In this document: positions 1 through 6,206 of the stretch, piece after piece
Layout: every line of letters starts with the position of its first letter
Numbering within the stretch: the stretch's first letter is position 1
Assembly (NCBI GenBank): GCA_023414975.1
Contig: JAEZMI010000220.1
Coordinates: 1-10,975 of the forward strand
Reading direction: 5' to 3'
Length of the DNA stretch: 10,975 nucleotides
Source: Pseudomonadota bacterium
Lineage (GTDB): Bacteria > Pseudomonadota > Alphaproteobacteria > Rhizobiales > Xanthobacteraceae
Made by a program: the position numbers and the translations under genes
The notes under the pieces: generated by a model
What the model saw: the letters and a program-made list of their open reading frames with translations, nothing else
The model's database searches: none
Told to the model about the DNA's origin: nothing

Positions 1-315
1 CTCAGCCAGATGCCGGAGGGCCAGCGCTATTTCTGCATCGCCAAGTCGATCACCAAGGGCGGCTACCGCCACAACGCGCCGCGCCGGCACCTCGCCATCG
101 GCCTCGGCTGCCACATCAGCCACGCGCACCAGATGGTCTATTCCGACGGCATGAACCTCGCCGACCCCTCGCAGACCGTGCCGATCGGCGTCGGCTGCCG
201 CATCTGCCCGCGCCTCGATTGCGAACAGCGCGCCCAGCCCCCGGTCGACCACCGCTTCACGCTGAACGACACCGACATGGCCGAGAGCTTCTACGCCACG
301 GCGCGGCGGGGGTGA
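1..315 (+). CDS. XRE-family regulator with ScfR/DUF2083 C-terminal domain (3' part only)
   Basis: The last 104 codons of a gene that enters from the left edge, ending at TGA 313-315. The visible part contains GVGCRICPRLDCEQRA, the signature of the C-terminal domain of short-chain fatty acyl regulators (ScfR; relatives include RamB and the MccR/PrpC-type regulators of propionate and glyoxylate metabolism). Members usually have an N-terminal XRE helix-turn-helix, a middle IrrE/ImmA-like peptidase fold and this cysteine-rich C-terminal domain, and they sense short-chain acyl-CoAs. Here only the last part is visible: three cysteines (GCRICPRLDC) and upstream His residues. The DNA-binding part lies outside the window, so the effector cannot be judged. 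The gene is convergent with the amine oxidase operon and separated from it by repeat-rich DNA, so no functional link is implied. Confidence 0.85.
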   Translation, partial: LSQMPEGQRYFCIAKSITKGGYRHNAPRRHLAIGLGCHISHAHQMVYSDGMNLADPSQTVPIGVGCRICPRLDCEQRAQPPVDHRFTLNDTDMAESFYATARRG

Positions 316-343
316 GCGGAAGGTTCGGCCGAAGTATTTCGCG

Positions 344-451
344 CTGGGTCCCGGATCGGCGCTCCGGCTTCGCCGTCCATGGTCTGGGACACGAGCGGCC
401 AACGTGTCCCGGACCAGGTGCGCCTATGCGCACCGCCGATCCGGGACCCAG
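344..451. repeat. long inverted repeat with inner hairpin (palindromic intergenic element)
   Basis: The 18-bp arms CTGGGTCCCGGATCGGCG (344-361) and CGCCGATCCGGGACCCAG (434-451) are exact reverse complements. Inside them a second stem pairs GTCTGGGACACG (382-393) with CGTGTCCCGGAC (404-415), with one mismatch that would be a G-U wobble in RNA. The whole element can therefore fold as a nested stem. It resembles a dispersed palindromic intergenic repeat, but other copies cannot be seen in this window. Confidence 0.75.
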
Positions 452-493
452 GGAAGAGTCTTCGGCAAATTCGTTGACGCGGCATACCGCCGG

Positions 494-553
494 CGTCCTT
501 CGAGGCCCGGCTGCGCCAAGCGCCTCAGAAAAACGCGGGTCATCCCGAGGGGC
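494..553. repeat. degenerate palindromic repeat remnant
   Basis: CGTCCTTCGAGGC (494-506) and the facing GCGCCTCAG (520-528) form a weak stem (GAGGC/GCCTC) of the type often seen in alphaproteobacterial intergenic repeats. Next to it, GTCATCCCGAGG (539-550) looks like a truncated copy of the start of the following hairpin unit, GTCATCCCCGGG at 573. The call rests on resemblance only. Confidence 0.4.
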
Positions 554-572
554 GGGCGTCAGCCGGCACAAT

Positions 573-662
573 GTCATCCCCGGGCTTGGCCCGGGGATCC
601 ACGAATTTGACGGGGACAGCGGCAGGAGAGTCGTGGATGGCCGGGCCAAGCCCGGCCATGAC
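573..662. repeat. pair of inverted 30-bp hairpin units
   Basis: Unit 1 spans 573-602 and unit 2 spans 633-662. Unit 2 is the reverse complement of unit 1 except for four positions. Each unit is itself a palindrome: ATCCCCGGGC-TTG-GCCCGGGGAT in unit 1 and ATGGCCGGGC-CAA-GCCCGGCCAT in unit 2. The four differences are paired, CC/GG in one stem and GG/CC in the other, so both stems stay perfect. The two units can also pair with each other across a 30-base spacer. They lie just beyond the amine oxidase stop codon (683-685). Confidence 0.8.
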
Positions 663-682
663 GTTCCTCTTGGTCTCCCCCC

Positions 683-2686
683 TCAATGGCAGCAGGAGCC
701 CCCGCCCCCCTTCGCGCCCCCCTTCGCGCCGCCTTCCTCGCCCGCCTCCCGGTTGTCGCGCGACTGGGCGTTCTTCTCCGGGGGCAGGTCCATGGCGATG
801 TTGGCGGCGAAGAAGCCGTTCGGCTTCAGGAGGAAGCCGGCATATTCCACCGGCATGATCGGGAAGTCCTCCGGCTTGCACACATGGGTGTGGCCGAAGG
901 AGTGCCAGAGCACGACATCCTCGTTCTCGATCGGCCGGTTCCGCTTCACATAGGCCGGCAGCCCGCCGCCGCCCGCATTCACCTTCGGGTAGTCGCCCGA
1001 GGCGTATTTCTCCGCCGCATCGAAGGCCGTGACCCAGACGTGCTTCTTGGCGAAGCCGCCGCGCTGGGCGACGCTGGAGTCCTCCTGCGCCAGCATCACC
1101 GGCGTCGGGTTGACGACGAGCTTGTAGCCCGGCGCCTTGCCCACGCTGTTCACCCGGTTGGGGTTCGACACTTTCCAGTAGCGGCCGGTCTCGCCATTGG
1201 CGAGCGCCGGGCTGTCGAGTTCGCGCTTCAGCGTGCGGGATCGGGTGTCGAACACGTTGCCATGGGGGTTGTCCTCGCCCCACGGGCGGGGGACGAATTC
1301 GTGCTCGGTCACGGTGTTGCCGCCGCCGTCGATGTCCATGTGCAGGCGGGCGTTGAAGAAATGCTGGTGCGTCGGCCCGCCCAGCCCCTCATCCACCATG
1401 CCGCCCCAGGCATACGCCTCGCCCGGCGCCACCGCGGCGGTCTGGATGATGCCGGTCAGCTTGGCTTCGAGCTGGATCGTGCCGTCCTGGTAGAGATACC
1501 AGTAGAAGCCGTAATCGTAATTGCCGACCGTGGCGAAGAAGGAGATGACGAGCCGCCGCGAGCGCCGCGTTTCATAGATGCCGTTGCGGAATTCATAGTG
1601 CTTCCACAGCGTGCCGTAGTCCTCCTCGTGCATGCAGATGGCGTTCTTCATCACGAAGGGCTGGCCGAGGTCGTCGGCGGCGGGCACGTCGAAATAATGG
1701 ATGTGGCCGAGGCAGTCGCAGCCGAGTTCGAGCTGGTTGGCGAGCCGCCCGAGGCCGTATTCGCCGGCGTCGAAGGCGCTCTTCCAGTAATGGTTGGTGG
1801 TCGGGTCGGCATAGGGCACGACCATCTCGGTCACGCTGGCGCGGAAGATCACGGGGCGCACCCGCCCGCCGTCGCGGATCGCCAGTTCGTGCAGCACCAG
1901 CCCTTCGCGCGGGGTGAAGCCGACGCGGAAGCTCCAGTTCTGCCATTCCACCCGCCAGCCATCGACGGTGAAGCTCGGCCCTTCGGGCTGCACGATATGC
2001 AGGGGCTTCACATCGGTGCGCGTCTCGGGAAAGGCCTCGCGCCCATAATTGCGCGTCTTCTTCGGCACCGGGATGATCGTCTCGTCGTCCACCAGGTCGA
2101 CGATCCTGTTGGCGACGAGATCGACCACCGCCACCACGCCCTCGATCGGGTGAGCATAGCCATTGTCGCGGATGTCCCCGCGCCAGTAGGAGACCGCCCG
2201 CACGATGCGCCGGCCCTTCTCGAAATCCCGGCCGAAATAGCCGGCCGAGAAGGGGTCGACCTGCACCAGCGGGATGTCGTCCTCGGTGATGCCGCGCTTG
2301 GCCACCGCCGCCCGCCAGGAGGGATCGGCCTTCACGATCTCCTCCGCGCGGACGAACTCCTCGATCATGATCGGCGGCTGCCCGTAGGGCGGCTGGTCAT
2401 TCGGCAGCGTGGTGAACGACACCACCTGCGCGGTTGTGAGATCGACGATCGCCTCGCTCGCCGTGCCGGTCGTCACCTCCAGCACCAAGAGGAAGGCGAG
2501 GCGGGGCAGGGCACCGCCCGCGCGCCAGGCGGCAAGCTCCGCCTTGGCGGGCTCCTCCAGCCGGATGATCGGGAAGCGGTGATAGGCCCCGAGACTTTTG
2601 GCGCCGGTGAGGATAGCGACCGCCTGCGCGATCTCGGCGGTGCTCAGCGGATCGAGCGGATGGGCGATGTCGACTTTGGCGTCCAT
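683..2686 (-). CDS. copper-containing primary-amine oxidase (topaquinone enzyme)
   Basis: A 667-residue enzyme of the copper amine oxidase family, which converts primary amines (in bacteria typically tyramine, phenethylamine or histamine) plus O2 and water to aldehyde, ammonia and H2O2. The active-site residues seen match Arthrobacter globiformis amine oxidase with a constant offset of 8-9: Tyr292 and catalytic-base Asp306 (FDAGEYG), cofactor precursor Tyr390 in VGNYDYG, and copper ligands His440/His442 (HQH) and His601 (GHTHV). The N2/N3 domains occupy about residues 1-210 and the catalytic domain about 230-640. There is no signal peptide, so the enzyme should be cytoplasmic, unlike periplasmic E. 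coli TynA. The start is fixed by a strong Shine-Dalgarno GGGAGGT five bases upstream. The tail is odd: Gly/Lys-rich (GGAKGGAK) and ending CCH. It is the last gene of the permease operon. The substrate cannot be read from sequence. Confidence 0.96.
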   Translation of the reverse strand: MDAKVDIAHPLDPLSTAEIAQAVAILTGAKSLGAYHRFPIIRLEEPAKAELAAWRAGGALPRLAFLLVLEVTTGTASEAIVDLTTAQVVSFTTLPNDQPPYGQPPIMIEEFVRAEEIVKADPSWRAAVAKRGITEDDIPLVQVDPFSAGYFGRDFEKGRRIVRAVSYWRGDIRDNGYAHPIEGVVAVVDLVANRIVDLVDDETIIPVPKKTRNYGREAFPETRTDVKPLHIVQPEGPSFTVDGWRVEWQNWSFRVGFTPREGLVLHELAIRDGGRVRPVIFRASVTEMVVPYADPTTNHYWKSAFDAGEYGLGRLANQLELGCDCLGHIHYFDVPAADDLGQPFVMKNAICMHEEDYGTLWKHYEFRNGIYETRRSRRLVISFFATVGNYDYGFYWYLYQDGTIQLEAKLTGIIQTAAVAPGEAYAWGGMVDEGLGGPTHQHFFNARLHMDIDGGGNTVTEHEFVPRPWGEDNPHGNVFDTRSRTLKRELDSPALANGETGRYWKVSNPNRVNSVGKAPGYKLVVNPTPVMLAQEDSSVAQRGGFAKKHVWVTAFDAAEKYASGDYPKVNAGGGGLPAYVKRNRPIENEDVVLWHSFGHTHVCKPEDFPIMPVEYAGFLLKPNGFFAANIAMDLPPEKNAQSRDNREAGEEGGAKGGAKGGGGSCCH
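705..728. repeat. 12-bp tandem duplication in the amine oxidase C-terminus
   Basis: CCCCCCTTCGCG occurs twice back to back (705-716, 717-728), followed by a partial third copy, CCGCCTT. On the coding strand it gives the GGAKGGAK tail of the amine oxidase. The period is in frame, so slippage would add or remove four residues beyond the catalytic domain without a frameshift. Confidence 0.8.
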
Positions 2687-2691
2687 GGCGG

Positions 2692-2698
2692 ACCTCCC
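2692..2698 (-). promoter_or_regulatory. Shine-Dalgarno for amine oxidase
   Basis: Minus-strand GGGAGGT, five bases before the ATG at 2686. It is among the strongest ribosome sites in the window and settles the start. It lets the oxidase be translated independently of the upstream small gene, which ends 66 bases away. Confidence 0.8.
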
Positions 2699-2752
2699 GG
2701 TAAGGCGAAAATCAGCGGCGGGGTGCGGGACCGCGCCCGATGGGGCGGAGGA

Positions 2753-2947
2753 TCAGCGCTGCGGCGCGGCGGCGCAGACCACCGTGTCCGGCGGCGCGCC
2801 CAGCGCCTGGTGCAGGCAGAACAGGTCGCACAAGCCGTGCGTGCCGATCAGCGCCAGAAGCAGCAGGCCAAGGCTCATGCCGGCGAGCGCGGCGGTGGCA
2901 AGCTCGCGCCCGAGCGGGCGGGGGGCGGCAAGACCGAGCGCGCTCAC
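2753..2947 (-). CDS. small single-helix membrane protein with C-x3-C-x-H motif (unrecognised)
   Basis: A 64-codon gene starting at GTG 2947. Its first bases overlap the permease stop (GTGA), the usual sign of translational coupling. Third codon positions are almost all G or C, as in the neighbouring genes, and the frame fills the gap between permease and oxidase. The protein has a short charged N-terminus, one hydrophobic helix at about residues 17-38 (LATAALAGMSLGLLLLALIG), then a tail with Cys40, Cys44, His46 (LCDLFCLHQ) and Cys58. I do not recognise a family. Its position suggests a partner of the permease or a role linked to the copper oxidase, and the Cys/His cluster could bind metal, but that is inference. 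A competing longer frame (2712-3044) lies mostly inside the permease gene and is rejected. Confidence 0.65.
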   Translation of the reverse strand: MSALGLAAPRPLGRELATAALAGMSLGLLLLALIGTHGLCDLFCLHQALGAPPDTVVCAAAPQR

Positions 2948-4419
2948 GCGAACACCTCACCGAGGCTGGCATAAAGCGCCGGCCGGTGCTGGCGCAGATA
3001 AAGCGCGAAGCCGGCGCCGAGCAGAAACACCGCGGCGAGCCCATAGGGGAAGGCCATGACCAGCGGGCTCTCGCTGCCGGTGAGCAGCGACAGGTTGGCG
3101 GCGACCAGAACCAGCGCGCCGACGAGGCCGACGAGTCCGAGCATGGGCGCGATCCGCGTCGTCCAGAGCCCGTGACGGGTCGGCGTCTTCAGGAAGAAGC
3201 GGATCACCGCCAGTGACACCAGCACCTGCACGGCGAGGATGCCGAGCACGGCCAGCGCCGACATGAAGGAGAACAACGTGGTGTAGGGGTCGGCGCCCGC
3301 CGCGATGAACAATGCGAGGATCACCGCCGCCACCGCGCTCTGCACATAGCCGGCGATATGCGGCGAGCCGTGCACCTCATGCACCTTGCCGAGCGCGCGC
3401 AGCGCCAGCCCCTCGCGCCCCAGCGCGAAGAAGTAGCGGTTCAGCGTGTTGTGGAAGGAGAGGATGCAGGCGAAGAGCGAGGTGATGAGTAGCAGGTTCA
3501 TCACCTCGACCGACCAGCCGCCCAGCACTTGCGCGGCGGCGGTGAAGTAGAAGGCCTCAAGCCCCTTCTCGGCGACAGCCTGCACCTGCGAGGGGCCGTA
3601 GAACTGCACGGCGGCCCAGGTGGAGAAGGCGTAGAACAGGGTGATCAGCAGCACCGCGACATAGGTGGCGCGCGGAATGGTCCTTTCCGGCGCCTCGGCT
3701 TCCTCGCCGAAGATGGCGGTGGCCTCGAAGCCGATGAAGGAGCCGATGACGAACACCAGCGCCACGCCGAGCCCCGGCGCGAAAACCACCGAGGGCGCGA
3801 AGGCGGCGAGCGAGAAGCCCTCCGGCCCGCCGCCGCGCAGCAGGATGCCGATGTCGAGCAGCAGCAGGATGGCGATTTCCGCCACCATGCACACGCCCAG
3901 AATGGTGCCGGAGAAGGCGATGTTGCGCTGGCCGCAGGCCATCACCGCGATCAGCGCCACAAAGGCCCAGACCCACCAGGGCGCGTCGAGGCCGAGCGGC
4001 GCCAGCGCGCCGGCGACGAAGACGCCGAACAGGGCGTAGATCGCGATCTGCACCGCGCTGTAGGTGACGAGCGCCAGCATCGCCCCGCCGACCCCGGCGG
4101 GCTTGCCGATGCCCTGCGCGATATAGGTGTAGAAGGCGCCGGCCCCGCCGACATGGCGGCTCATGGCGGTGAAGCCGACCGAGAAGACGAGGTAGAGCAG
4201 CCCTGCCAGCACGAAGGCGCCGGGCACGCCCGGCCCGTTGCCGAAGGCGAAGGCGGCCGGCGAGGCGCCGACCACGGCGGTCAGCGGCGCGGCCGCGGCC
4301 ACCACGAAGAACACGATATGGGCGAGGCCGACGGAGTTTCTCGCCAGCACGGCGGAGCCGGCGCTCGCGGGCGCGGCGCTCGGCACTGGGGCACTGGTCA
4401 CGGCGTCGTTCAAGGACAT
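2944..4419 (-). CDS. APC-superfamily amino acid/amine permease
   Basis: An integral membrane transporter of the amino acid-polyamine-organocation superfamily, 491 residues from the start chosen here, with about 12 hydrophobic helices. Family marks are the first-helix segment NSVGLAHIVFFVVAAAAPL with the unwound small-residue region, and the conserved GFEATAIFGEEAEAPERTIP block of the helix 6-7 region. It probably imports the amine, or its amino acid relative, that the downstream oxidase uses. An ATG 24 bases further upstream (4441-4443, preceded by AGGA) would add MPQPEGVF. I prefer 4419 because it has GAGGGGG 5 bases upstream, the extra codons include CCT, CAA and CCA, which are uncommon in this GC-rich context, and the upstream ATG would crowd the inverted repeat. 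It is the first gene of the amine operon, divergent from the AraC regulator. Confidence 0.9.
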   Translation of the reverse strand: MSLNDAVTSAPVPSAAPASAGSAVLARNSVGLAHIVFFVVAAAAPLTAVVGASPAAFAFGNGPGVPGAFVLAGLLYLVFSVGFTAMSRHVGGAGAFYTYIAQGIGKPAGVGGAMLALVTYSAVQIAIYALFGVFVAGALAPLGLDAPWWVWAFVALIAVMACGQRNIAFSGTILGVCMVAEIAILLLLDIGILLRGGGPEGFSLAAFAPSVVFAPGLGVALVFVIGSFIGFEATAIFGEEAEAPERTIPRATYVAVLLITLFYAFSTWAAVQFYGPSQVQAVAEKGLEAFYFTAAAQVLGGWSVEVMNLLLITSLFACILSFHNTLNRYFFALGREGLALRALGKVHEVHGSPHIAGYVQSAVAAVILALFIAAGADPYTTLFSFMSALAVLGILAVQVLVSLAVIRFFLKTPTRHGLWTTRIAPMLGLVGLVGALVLVAANLSLLTGSESPLVMAFPYGLAAVFLLGAGFALYLRQHRPALYASLGEVFA

Positions 4420-4450
4420 GAAGACCCCCTCTGGTTGAGGCATTTATTTC

Positions 4451-4524
4451 CTGGCGCGAATATCGAGGCCGCCGCGTGGTCCCGGAATTGCTGGTTATGC
4501 CAAGATTTCGATAAATCGCGCCAG
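4451..4524. promoter_or_regulatory. divergent inverted repeat, candidate operator of the AraC-family regulator
   Basis: Left arm CTGGCGCGAATATCGA (4451-4466) faces right arm TCGATAAATCGCGCCAG (4508-4524). Reversed and complemented, the right arm reads CTGGCGCGATTTATCGA. Thus 9 bases match exactly, then A replaces TT, then TATCGA matches. The arms are separated by 41 bases and sit close to the starts of the permease and AraC genes respectively. AraC-family proteins commonly bind paired half-sites in such divergent regions, which makes this the prime candidate. Binding is not shown. Confidence 0.6.
4488..4515 (+). promoter_or_regulatory. possible sigma70-type promoter of the AraC-family gene
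   Basis: TTGCTG (4488-4493), a 16-base spacer, then GATAAA (4510-4515), in the only AT-rich part of this intergenic region. The -10 matches four of six consensus bases and the -35 only the TTG. The -10 lies in the right arm of the inverted repeat, so the regulator could control its own gene. This is a weak call. Confidence 0.3.
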
Positions 4525-4547
4525 CGACGGCGCCGGAGCCGCCACCG

Positions 4548-5573
4548 ATGGCAAATGCACCGAATTTGACCGTGCGCGTGCCTGAAATCGCTTCAATCCG
4601 GGCCTCCGTGTTGCTCAGCCTCGTCACCCATCTCGACCGGCTGACGGGCAAGACCGACATGATCCTCGCCGGGCACGGGCTCCTGCGCTCGCAACTGGAA
4701 GACCCTTACGCCCTCATCCCCATGGCGCGCTATCTCGCCGTGTTCGAGGACGCGGCGGTCCATAGCGGCGATCCGCATTTCGGCGCCCGGCTCGGCGCCG
4801 CGTTCCGCCCGGCCGATATCGGGCCCATCGGCATGCTGTTCGCTCTCTCCGGCACCATCCGCGCCGCGCTGGCGCGCATGGCCACGCACATGGCGGTGCT
4901 GCAGGGCGCGACCGCCATCGGCATGATGGAGGAAGGCGAGGTCGTGGTGTGGAGCTATCGGCTCGAAGACCCGCGCCTGTGGCCGCGCCGGCAGGACAGC
5001 GAGTACTCCGTCGCCGCCACCTGCCACATGGTGCGCGGCTGCTTTTCCGCCGGCTGGAACCCGGTGGAGGTGCATTTCGAGCACCCCGCTCCCGCCGACC
5101 CGGCGCCGCTGCAGCGCCTCTTCCGCTGCCCGCTGCTGTTCGGCCAGTCGGCGAACCGCTTCCTCGTGGCGAAGGCCGATGCCGACCGGGTGTACCGGGC
5201 CGAGGACGGCGACCTCATCGCGATGCTGGAGCGGCACGCGGCGGATCTCGGCGGGCGGGCGCAGCGGGCGCCGGGCCTCGCCGAGCAGGTGCGCGGCCTC
5301 ATCGGCATCTATCTCGGCCACAAGCCGCTCACCCTCGCCGGCATCGCCGCCGAGCTCGCCGTCTCGCCCCGCACGCTGCAGCGCCGCCTCGCCGGCGAGG
5401 GGGTGAGCCTGCGCGACCTGGTGCGCGAGCAGCGCCGCGCGGTGGCCGAACATCTGGCCGGCGGCGGGCTCAGCAAGGCCCGCGTCGCCGAGGCGCTGGG
5501 TTATGCCGACAGCACGGTGTTCTGGCGCGCGCGGCGCGGCTGGCGGGGCAGGTTACCTAACCGGGATACCTAA
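4548..5573 (+). CDS. AraC-family transcriptional regulator with arabinose-binding-type N-terminal domain
   Basis: A 341-residue regulator. Residues about 25-205 fit the 'arabinose-binding domain of AraC, N-term' type found in OruR-like regulators of amino acid and amine catabolism. Residues about 245-341 are the AraC double helix-turn-helix: LTLAGIAAELAVSPRTLQRR (first helix-turn-helix) and the second around ARVAEALGYADSTVFWRA. It is transcribed away from the permease-oxidase operon and probably activates it. GGAG at 4535-4538 lies nine bases before the ATG. The C-terminus is unusual: where relatives have RAFRRW-G-SP--YR, this protein has RARRGWRGRLPNRDT, with the conserved Phe replaced by Arg328 and the final aromatic lost. 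The last six codons are made by a tandem repeat. It is probably functional, but the altered end leaves some doubt. Confidence 0.92.
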   Translation: MANAPNLTVRVPEIASIRASVLLSLVTHLDRLTGKTDMILAGHGLLRSQLEDPYALIPMARYLAVFEDAAVHSGDPHFGARLGAAFRPADIGPIGMLFALSGTIRAALARMATHMAVLQGATAIGMMEEGEVVVWSYRLEDPRLWPRRQDSEYSVAATCHMVRGCFSAGWNPVEVHFEHPAPADPAPLQRLFRCPLLFGQSANRFLVAKADADRVYRAEDGDLIAMLERHAADLGGRAQRAPGLAEQVRGLIGIYLGHKPLTLAGIAAELAVSPRTLQRRLAGEGVSLRDLVREQRRAVAEHLAGGGLSKARVAEALGYADSTVFWRARRGWRGRLPNRDT

Positions 5574-5587
5574 CCGGGATACCTAAC
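5554..5587. repeat. 13-bp tandem repeat over the end of the AraC gene
   Basis: The unit TACCTAACCGGGA is repeated exactly at 5554-5566 and 5567-5579, followed by 8 bases of a third copy (5580-5587). Each copy holds a TAA (5558, 5571, 5584). Because 13 is not a multiple of three, the three TAAs fall in three different forward frames, and the middle one is the real stop. The repeat also encodes the final residues LPNRDT. The first copy overlaps the palindrome GGTTA-CC-TAACC (5551-5562). Confidence 0.85.
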
Positions 5588-5609
5588 GTCTTGCCGGCCC
5601 GTCTCGCGC

Positions 5610-5634
5610 GGAACGAAGCCCCGCCACGCCCGTT
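5610..5634 (+). promoter_or_regulatory. EcfG-type general stress response promoter
   Basis: GGAAC (5610-5614), exactly 16 bases, then CGTT (5631-5634). This matches the established alphaproteobacterial EcfG/SigT promoter consensus GGAAC-N16/17-CGTT at every fixed base. It lies 41 bases upstream of the DUF892 gene, in the right direction, leaving room for a short leader and the ribosome site at 5665-5670. Genes of this family are frequent members of such regulons, which supports the call. Confidence 0.78.
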
Positions 5635-5675
5635 GTAGGCACGCTTGGGGGCCAATCGAGAATCGGAGAGACGAC

Positions 5676-6173
5676 ATGGCGGAGAAGACGCTGGACACCC
5701 TGTTCCACGAGACGCTCAAGGACATCTATTACGCCGAGCGCCAGATTTTGAAGGCCCTGCCGAAGATGGCGCGCGCCGCGCAGTCGCCGGAGGTCAAAAA
5801 GGCGTTCGAGCAGCACCGCGAGGAGACGCAGGGCCAGATCGAGCGCCTGCAGCAGGTCTTCGAGCTGATCGGCAAGCGCCCGCAGGGCAAGACCTGCGCC
5901 GCGATCGAGGGCATCATCGAGGAAGGCTCGGAGATCATGGACGAGTTCAAGGGCCAGCCGGCCCTGGACGCGGGCCTCGCCGCCGCCGCGCAGGCGGTCG
6001 AGCACTACGAGATCAGCCGCTACGGCACGCTGAAGCGCTGGGCGCAGGTCCTCGGCCTCAAGGAAGCCGTCACCCTGCTCGACGCGACGCTGCAGGAAGA
6101 ATCGAAGACCGACGAACTGCTCACCAAGCTCGCCGATCAGGTCGCCAACGACAAGGCGCTCAAAGCCGCCTGA
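5676..6173 (+). CDS. DUF892 / YciE-YciF ferritin-like stress protein
   Basis: A 165-residue helical protein of the DUF892 (YciE/YciF) family, ferritin-like four-helix bundles induced by stress, whose exact role is not settled. Seen in the sequence are the family opening LFHETLKDIYYAERQI, the segment FEQHREET at residues 44-51, HYEISRYG at 110-117, and the last helix with LQEESKTDELL. Candidate di-iron ligands are Glu21, His47, Glu50, Glu112 and acidic residues near 141-142, assigned by analogy only. Length is typical for the family and there is no signal peptide, so it is cytosolic. GGAGAG seven bases upstream supports the start. It stands alone as a transcription unit, with an EcfG-type promoter upstream and an intrinsic terminator 34 bases after the stop codon. 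A role in oxidative or osmotic stress is likely. Confidence 0.93.
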   Translation: MAEKTLDTLFHETLKDIYYAERQILKALPKMARAAQSPEVKKAFEQHREETQGQIERLQQVFELIGKRPQGKTCAAIEGIIEEGSEIMDEFKGQPALDAGLAAAAQAVEHYEISRYGTLKRWAQVLGLKEAVTLLDATLQEESKTDELLTKLADQVANDKALKAA

Positions 6174-6206
6174 TCGTCCACGCGACACGATCCCCGGACC
6201 CACCTG

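Larger units (their letters stand above)
316..682. other. gene-free convergent intergenic region filled with palindromic repeats
   Basis: About 367 bases between two convergent stop codons. I see no convincing gene. Short reading frames here run into neighbouring genes or repeats and have no ribosome site. The content is a series of palindromes: an inverted repeat with 18-bp arms (344-451), a degenerate imperfect element (about 494-553) and a pair of 30-bp hairpin units in opposite orientation (573-662). Such mosaics of short palindromic intergenic repeats are common between convergent genes in Hyphomicrobiales. They may end transcription of both flanking genes, but no T-tract terminator is present. 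Confidence 0.75.

Noticed and set aside
219..953. 244-codon plus-strand frame across the repeat region
   Set aside because: It starts inside the ScfR gene in another frame, runs through the palindromes and ends within the antisense of the amine oxidase. It has no ribosome site and no coherent protein.
686..2974. 762-codon plus-strand open frame opposite the amine oxidase
   Set aside because: It is antisense to a gene with all catalytic residues. The translation is Arg/His/Gly-rich without domains, as expected for a mirror frame of a very GC-rich gene.
2712..3044. 110-codon minus-strand frame overlapping the permease end and the small gene
   Set aside because: It is mostly inside the permease gene in another frame, Arg/Cys-rich and without a ribosome site. 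The 64-codon frame has better codon use and the stop-start overlap.
4485..4502. possible sigma54 promoter for the permease (minus-strand TTGGCA...GCA)
   Set aside because: The GG and GC elements are 8 bases apart instead of the required 10, so it does not fit the -24/-12 consensus.
5521..5573. frameshift at the end of the AraC-family gene
   Set aside because: The RARRGW-RG--P pattern aligns without a gap to the family ending, so the deviation is substitution and repeat replacement rather than a frameshift.
5554..5587. short CRISPR-like or iteron-like array
   Set aside because: Only 2.6 adjoining copies of 13 bp with no spacers and no replication gene. It is a simple tandem repeat.
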